Positions 60,408 through 64,000 of a stretch of 64,000 nucleotides of DNA are shown here, one piece after another. A program made the position numbers and the translations under genes. This DNA is from Acidobacteriota bacterium (GTDB lineage: Bacteria > Acidobacteriota > Blastocatellia > RBC074): the NCBI GenBank assembly GCA_018268995.1, contig JAFDVL010000063.1, positions 739-64,738 of the forward strand. The letters are read 5' to 3'. The notes below the pieces were generated by a model. That model saw only the letters and a list, made by a program, of their open reading frames with translations. It made no database searches and had not been told where the DNA came from. The first letter of the stretch is position 1. Each line of letters opens with the position of its first letter.

Positions 60408-61934
60408 TCACTTCATCGTCAACAATGACGCCATCGTTTCGATTCCATCCCACAAATTCTGTAAGCGGATGTTCTCGTTTGCACTGTGTTGATTGTTGTC
60501 GTGATTGGCGATGGGAATGCCAATCGCGGGTAGTTTCAGGATGTCGGTGAAGATGTACAACGGCACGCTGCCGCCGAGTGTAGGCATTTTCACGGTCGTG
60601 CCGCGTGCAGCTTCGATGGCGGCGATGATCTGGCGCGAGCTGGGCAAATCCATCGAAGTCCGCGCGGCGTTGTAACCGTCGCCCGCGCGCGGAATGATGG
60701 CTTTGATGACTTTAGGATATTTCAGGCGTGTGGCTTCGTCGGGTTCAGTCTCAACAATGTGCCAGCCTTGTTTGCGAATATGCGCGAGAACACGCGCAAC
60801 GGCAGTCTTGTAATCAATGCCTTTGACGAGGCGAATATCTAGCGCGGCGGTTGCGGTCGAGGGAATCACATTGCGTGCCGTGGCACCGGTTGAACCGCTG
60901 GAAAGCCCGCGAATATTGAGTGACGGCAGCATCAGCGTTTCTTTTAGCTTCTTGCCTTTGCCTTCGGTGAAACCGATTTGCGATTCGCGTTTGAGGTCTT
61001 CGTCGTTGTCGGCGGCTTCGGCTAACGCGCGTTGTTCGGTTGGACTGAGTGGTTCGATGCCGTCGTAATAGTTTTCAATTAACACGCGTCCATCCTCGTC
61101 TTTCATCGAAGCGAGCAGCCGCGCGAGCAGCATGGCCGGATTTGGTGCCCAGTTGCCGTAATGTCCGCTGTGCAGTTCGCGGCGCGGGCCATAGACGGTC
61201 AATTCCAAGGTCGTCACGCCACGTGCGCCGAAGTAAATTTGCTGCTGCCGATTCTGATGCACCGGACCATCGCAAATCAGCCAGACATCGCCTTTTACCT
61301 GCTCAGGATATTTCGCCACGATTTGTTCGAGGTGAGGTGAACCGGCTTCTTCTTCGCCCTCAAAGAAAAACTTGATATTGCTCGTGAGCGTGATTTGATT
61401 GGCTTTGAGTGCATCAAGTGCAGTGACAAGCGCGATGATCGGCGCTTTGTCGTCGCCTGTGGCGCGGGCATACAGTCGCCATTCGGGATTGAACGGTTGC
61501 CCTTTGGTGGGGAAGGGAATATCTTTGCCGCCCGCTTCGAGCGACGCGGAGCGCAACGTTGGCGCGAACGGATCGCCGCCAACCCACTTCGCTGGTTCGA
61601 CGGGTTGACCATCGTAATGCACATAGAAAATCAGCGTGCGAGTTGCGCCAGGCGTTTTGATTTCGCCGTAGACGACGGGCGGCACATTCGGCACTTCGAG
61701 TAACTGCGGTTGGATTCCGCGCGCGGCGAGCATTTGCGAAATCAATTCGGCATTGCGACGAATGTTGGGCAAATCGGAGGCGACGTTCGGAATTGCCAGC
61801 AGACGCCTGAATTCGTTGATGATTTCGTGTTCGTGCGTTTGCCGATGGGCGCGAGCAGCCTTGACGACAGCGGGTTGCGCGGTAGTGGCAATGGCGAGTG
61901 CGAGCAGTAGTAAAAGGGCTGTGACGAGTTTCAA
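60408..61934 (-). CDS. Secreted M20 family dipeptidase
   Basis: A 508-residue M20 metallopeptidase with a signal peptide (about 1-19, ending ATTAQ). Metal-site motifs are TLIFYVHYDGQPVEPAKW, ARATGDDKAPIIALVTAL and FFFEGEEEAGSPH; the lid domain follows with SSGSTGATARNVIPSTATAALDIRLV; the last ligand lies in IPIANHDNNQHSANENI. It resembles the M20 dipeptidase/carboxypeptidase group (CNDP-like, ArgE/DapE relatives). Probably acts on dipeptides in the periplasm. Confidence 0.94.
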   Translation of the reverse strand: MKLVTALLLLLALAIATTAQPAVVKAARAHRQTHEHEIINEFRRLLAIPNVASDLPNIRRNAELISQMLAARGIQPQLLEVPNVPPVVYGEIKTPGATRTLIFYVHYDGQPVEPAKWVGGDPFAPTLRSASLEAGGKDIPFPTKGQPFNPEWRLYARATGDDKAPIIALVTALDALKANQITLTSNIKFFFEGEEEAGSPHLEQIVAKYPEQVKGDVWLICDGPVHQNRQQQIYFGARGVTTLELTVYGPRRELHSGHYGNWAPNPAMLLARLLASMKDEDGRVLIENYYDGIEPLSPTEQRALAEAADNDEDLKRESQIGFTEGKGKKLKETLMLPSLNIRGLSSGSTGATARNVIPSTATAALDIRLVKGIDYKTAVARVLAHIRKQGWHIVETEPDEATRLKYPKVIKAIIPRAGDGYNAARTSMDLPSSRQIIAAIEAARGTTVKMPTLGGSVPLYIFTDILKLPAIGIPIANHDNNQHSANENIRLQNLWDGIETMASLLTMK

Positions 61935-61957
61935 GGCAATTCCTCAATGGCGAGATA

Positions 61958-62102
61958 TTTTCACCGCAGAGATTGCACAGATGGTTACAGCAGTTTTCTC
62001 TGCGAAGTCCACTGCGCCCAACGCAAGACTGCAACAATCAGCAATCTCACGACGGGTTACAGCAGTTTTCTCTGCGAAGTCCACTGCGCCTCTGCGGTGA
62101 AA
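61958..62102. repeat. Direct and inverted repeat block (CACCGCAGAG type)
   Basis: A 36-bp string beginning GGTTACAGCAGTTTTCTC is exactly duplicated at 61983-62018 and 62055-62090. The pair is enclosed by the inverted ends TTTCACCGCAGAG and CTCTGCGGTGAAA. It lies just upstream of the M20 peptidase start. Confidence 0.85.
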
Positions 62103-62117
62103 GCTTTTTCTTGCGCC

Positions 62118-62771
62118 TTAATCCAATCGCTTCACGCGGATGTTGCGATAGCGGACAACACTTTTGGGATCGTGGGCTTGAAAGGCGAACGTCCCCTTGT
62201 CGAGCATAAGCGGCATGTCCTTGCCGGGTTGCCGATCAGCGGGTTGCTCCCAATCTACAGCAACTTTGTCGTTGACCTTGACCGTGACGTGTTTGTCTTT
62301 GACGATGATGTGATAGGTATACCATTCATTGTCGTTGACGAGTTGTTCTTTCACATTCACGACGTTATATAAGCTGCCGGTTCTCTTCCAATCCGTGTGC
62401 GTTTGATTAACTTGCACCTCAAAGCCCATTTTGGGGAAACCGATTTCCTGCCATTGCGTGTGGAAATAAATTCCTCCGTTGGAGCCTGGTTCCGTCCTGG
62501 CTTCGACTTTGTATTCAAAGTTAACAAAGGGCTTGGAGTCGCCGACGTAAAACAAATGACTACGCGGCCCCTTTGCGACAATCGCGCCGTCTTGGATGGA
62601 CCAACTGTTTTTCTCCGGCTCAGCAATTTTCCAGCCATTGAACGTTTTGCCGTCCCAGAGGGTTTTGAACCCTTTTTCTTTGATCGGCTTAGTTTTTTTG
62701 TCTTGTGCTAAGGCCGTGCCTGCGACAAGCAGCGATAAGGCGATTGCCAGCAAAATAGTGAGCTTTTTCAT
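62118..62771 (-). CDS. DUF1080 (3-keto-disaccharide hydrolase family) secreted protein
   Basis: A 217-residue protein with a signal peptide (about 1-23, ending TALAQ), beginning at ATG 62771 after AGGAG. The concanavalin-like domain shows GFKTLWDGKTFNGWK, GGIYFHTQWQ, GFEVQVNQTHTDWKRTGSLYN and NEWYTYHIIVKDKHVTVKVN, ending GTFAFQAHDPKSVVRYRNIRVKRL, all typical of DUF1080. The family acts on or binds glycans. Probably monocistronic. Confidence 0.93.
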   Translation of the reverse strand: MKKLTILLAIALSLLVAGTALAQDKKTKPIKEKGFKTLWDGKTFNGWKIAEPEKNSWSIQDGAIVAKGPRSHLFYVGDSKPFVNFEYKVEARTEPGSNGGIYFHTQWQEIGFPKMGFEVQVNQTHTDWKRTGSLYNVVNVKEQLVNDNEWYTYHIIVKDKHVTVKVNDKVAVDWEQPADRQPGKDMPLMLDKGTFAFQAHDPKSVVRYRNIRVKRLD

Positions 62772-63060
62772 CTCGCATGATCTCCTGTGATGAAGGTTAG
62801 TATTTTGAACGTGAGAGCCGCAGGATAGCATTGTTCCGCGCGGTTGTCAGTAAGGGCCCCTAATGGGAATGACATTCGTTTATAGACGACTAGAATTAGG
62901 GCGCGCGGTTAAATTACAGAGGGGCGGACTAAATTAAAGAGCGTAGAGGGCAACGACACAGGATAGTTGATAGTTGGCCGAAAATCCCTTCTTTAGTAAG
63001 GGATAGCGCTGCATGGCGGAATCAATCTTGGATAACTCGCAGAAAAAATCGCACGCCCCC
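62772..63060. other. Intergenic region, str operon upstream
   Basis: No gene was recognised. A CCCCTAAT/ATTAGGG inverted repeat (about 62855-62902) is the only clear structure. Confidence 0.4.
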
Positions 63061-63089
63061 TTGACAAAGACCGGGCACCCCACTAATAT
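63061..63089 (+). promoter_or_regulatory. Sigma-70 promoter of the str operon
   Basis: TTGACA, a 17-bp spacer and TAATAT. Transcription should start near 63096, giving rpsL a leader of about 330 nt. Confidence 0.88.
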
Positions 63090-63095
63090 CTGCCG

Positions 63096-63423
63096 CTTTG
63101 TGCATGTAAGGTCTTTGTCAGAGTAGCGACGCTAAGCGGTCTTAAGTGCAGAGGCGTCGCGCAGCCAGCATAAAATTGGCTGGTTTATTGAGAACGTATT
63201 GTGGCGTCCTTGTTCGCATATTCACGCGAACCTTGCTTTCAGGCAGTTGCTTCTAAGACTGCTTTCTTAAATTTACGCCACAGAAAAACTCGGCGATTTG
63301 AGACGCCACTATCTGCACACTTACTAGACATCTCAAGCTCATTTTAATGAGGCTCGATTTTAATTTTTAGTTGCACTGACTGTGCGTTACGCGCTGTTTG
63401 TGATGGCGCGATGTGATCGAAAT
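63096..63423 (+). promoter_or_regulatory. Long structured leader of rpsL
   Basis: The leader contains a CCAGC-GGCTGG hairpin (about 63161-63183) and a hairpin of the AGCTCATT/AATGAGGCT type at about 63337-63357 followed by CGATTTTAATTTTT, which could terminate. No known ribosomal-protein leader motif was recognised. Confidence 0.45.
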
Positions 63424-63849
63424 ATGCCAACGATTAACCAATTAGTTCGTAAGGGACGCCAAAAAGTTAAATATAAAACTTCCAGCCCGGCTTTACAGTC
63501 TTGCCCGCAACGACGCGGAGTGTGCGTCCAGGTTAAAACGCAGACGCCGAAAAAACCGAATTCAGCGTTGCGCAAAATTGCGCGCGTGCGGTTGACCAAT
63601 GGCATTGAAGTGACTTCGTACATCCCCGGCATTGGCCACAATCTGCAAGAGCACTCAATTGTGTTGGTGCGTGGTGGTCGTGTGAAGGATTTGCCGGGCG
63701 TGCGCTATCACATTGTGCGTGGCACGCTGGATTCCGTCGGTGTGGCCAATCGCAAACAGGGACGCTCCAAGTACGGCGCAAAACGTCCGAAAGAAGGCGC
63801 GGCTGGCGCGAAAGGCGCGGTGAAGGGCGCACCCACGAAGAAGAAGTAA
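63424..63849 (+). CDS. rpsL: 30S ribosomal protein S12
   Basis: 141 residues from ATG 63424 (MPTINQLVRKGR). The decoding-centre loops PKKPNSALRKIARVRLTNG and VKDLPGVRYHIVRG are intact, with lysines at the two classical streptomycin-resistance positions, so the wild-type, sensitive form is expected. The C-terminus after SKYGAKRP carries an extension of about 18 residues rich in Lys, Ala and Gly, longer than the usual 124-residue S12. No strong Shine-Dalgarno. First gene of the str operon. Confidence 0.97.
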   Translation: MPTINQLVRKGRQKVKYKTSSPALQSCPQRRGVCVQVKTQTPKKPNSALRKIARVRLTNGIEVTSYIPGIGHNLQEHSIVLVRGGRVKDLPGVRYHIVRGTLDSVGVANRKQGRSKYGAKRPKEGAAGAKGAVKGAPTKKK

Positions 63850-63872
63850 CGTTTTGAGACGAGAAATTTGAT

Positions 63873-64000
63873 ATGCCAAGAAGAAGAGGAATACCCAAGC
63901 GCGAAGTTCTGCCAGATCCGGTTTACAACAGCCCTTTGGTAGCAAAGTTTGTCAATGCTTTGATGTGGGATGGCAAAAAATCCACCGCTGAAGCAATCCT
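63873..64000 (+). CDS. rpsG: 30S ribosomal protein S7, 5' part
   Basis: The first 42 codons, beginning MPRRRGIPKREVLPDPVYNS, are typical of S7, which nucleates assembly of the 30S head. The gene is cut by the window end. It lies 23 nt downstream of rpsL, the standard str-operon order. Confidence 0.95.
   Translation, partial: MPRRRGIPKREVLPDPVYNSPLVAKFVNALMWDGKKSTAEAI

Overview
The window is a bacterial chromosome segment of middling GC with well-marked Shine-Dalgarno sites. No 16S rRNA gene is present, so the lineage is inferred from gene content: Tat-exported DUF1501 protein, DUF1549/DUF1553 protein, DUF1080 protein, Uma2 nuclease, DUF692 pair, CHAT-TPR and TIR-WD40 proteins, and a PqqD-like protein with a cysteine-rich tail, together with a Gram-negative outer-membrane porin. 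Acidobacteriota (Blastocatellia-like) is the best guess.

Layout. 1-5 kb: a decayed SulP transporter fragment, a beta-carbonic anhydrase (minus strand), then a sensor kinase and an NtrC-family sigma-54 activator. 5-7.5 kb: a yybP-ykoY (manganese) riboswitch leading an HtpX-like protease, a zinc-ribbon protein and a TerC/Alx membrane protein. 7.6-15 kb: oxidoreductase, cysteine-desulfurase-like enzyme, tRNA-Leu(CAG), malQ-pullulanase, sulfatase. 15-19.5 kb: SulP transporter with STAS domain, UspA, an unknown two-gene operon and a small secreted protein on divergent promoters. 20-34 kb (minus strand): the nitrogen block glnD-amtB-glnB-porin, a CDGSH protein, and gltB-uma2-gltD. 34.5-46 kb: peptidases, a dehydrogenase, MOSC protein, DUF692 oxidase and partner, TIR-WD40 protein, a GH39-like glycosidase. 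46-60 kb: NHL protein, DUF1553 and DUF1501 proteins, small membrane proteins, YqeY, CHAT-TPR, an IlvD-type dehydratase. 59.8-64 kb: the PqqD/cystine-knot protein, M20 peptidase, DUF1080 protein, and the start of the str operon (rpsL, rpsG) behind a near-consensus sigma-70 promoter.

The strongest system-level signal is a local sigma-54 regulon. Five -24/-12 promoters (carbonic anhydrase, htpX-alx, SulP, secreted 125-aa protein, unknown 210-aa operon) lie near clusters of a 7-bp half-site (TGYCKCA/TGMGRCA) repeated at 10-11 bp steps. The two-component pair at 1.9-4.8 kb is the obvious candidate controller. The members point to pH or inorganic-carbon and envelope stress. A sixth sigma-54 promoter, lacking these half-sites, precedes glnD.

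The most unusual single gene is at 59802-60365: a PqqD-like recognition domain, a twin-arginine-type signal, and a 57-residue tail with twelve cysteines, six of them spaced as in an inhibitor cystine knot. Two families of intergenic inverted repeats are also scattered through the window; one copy is embedded in frame in a signal peptide.
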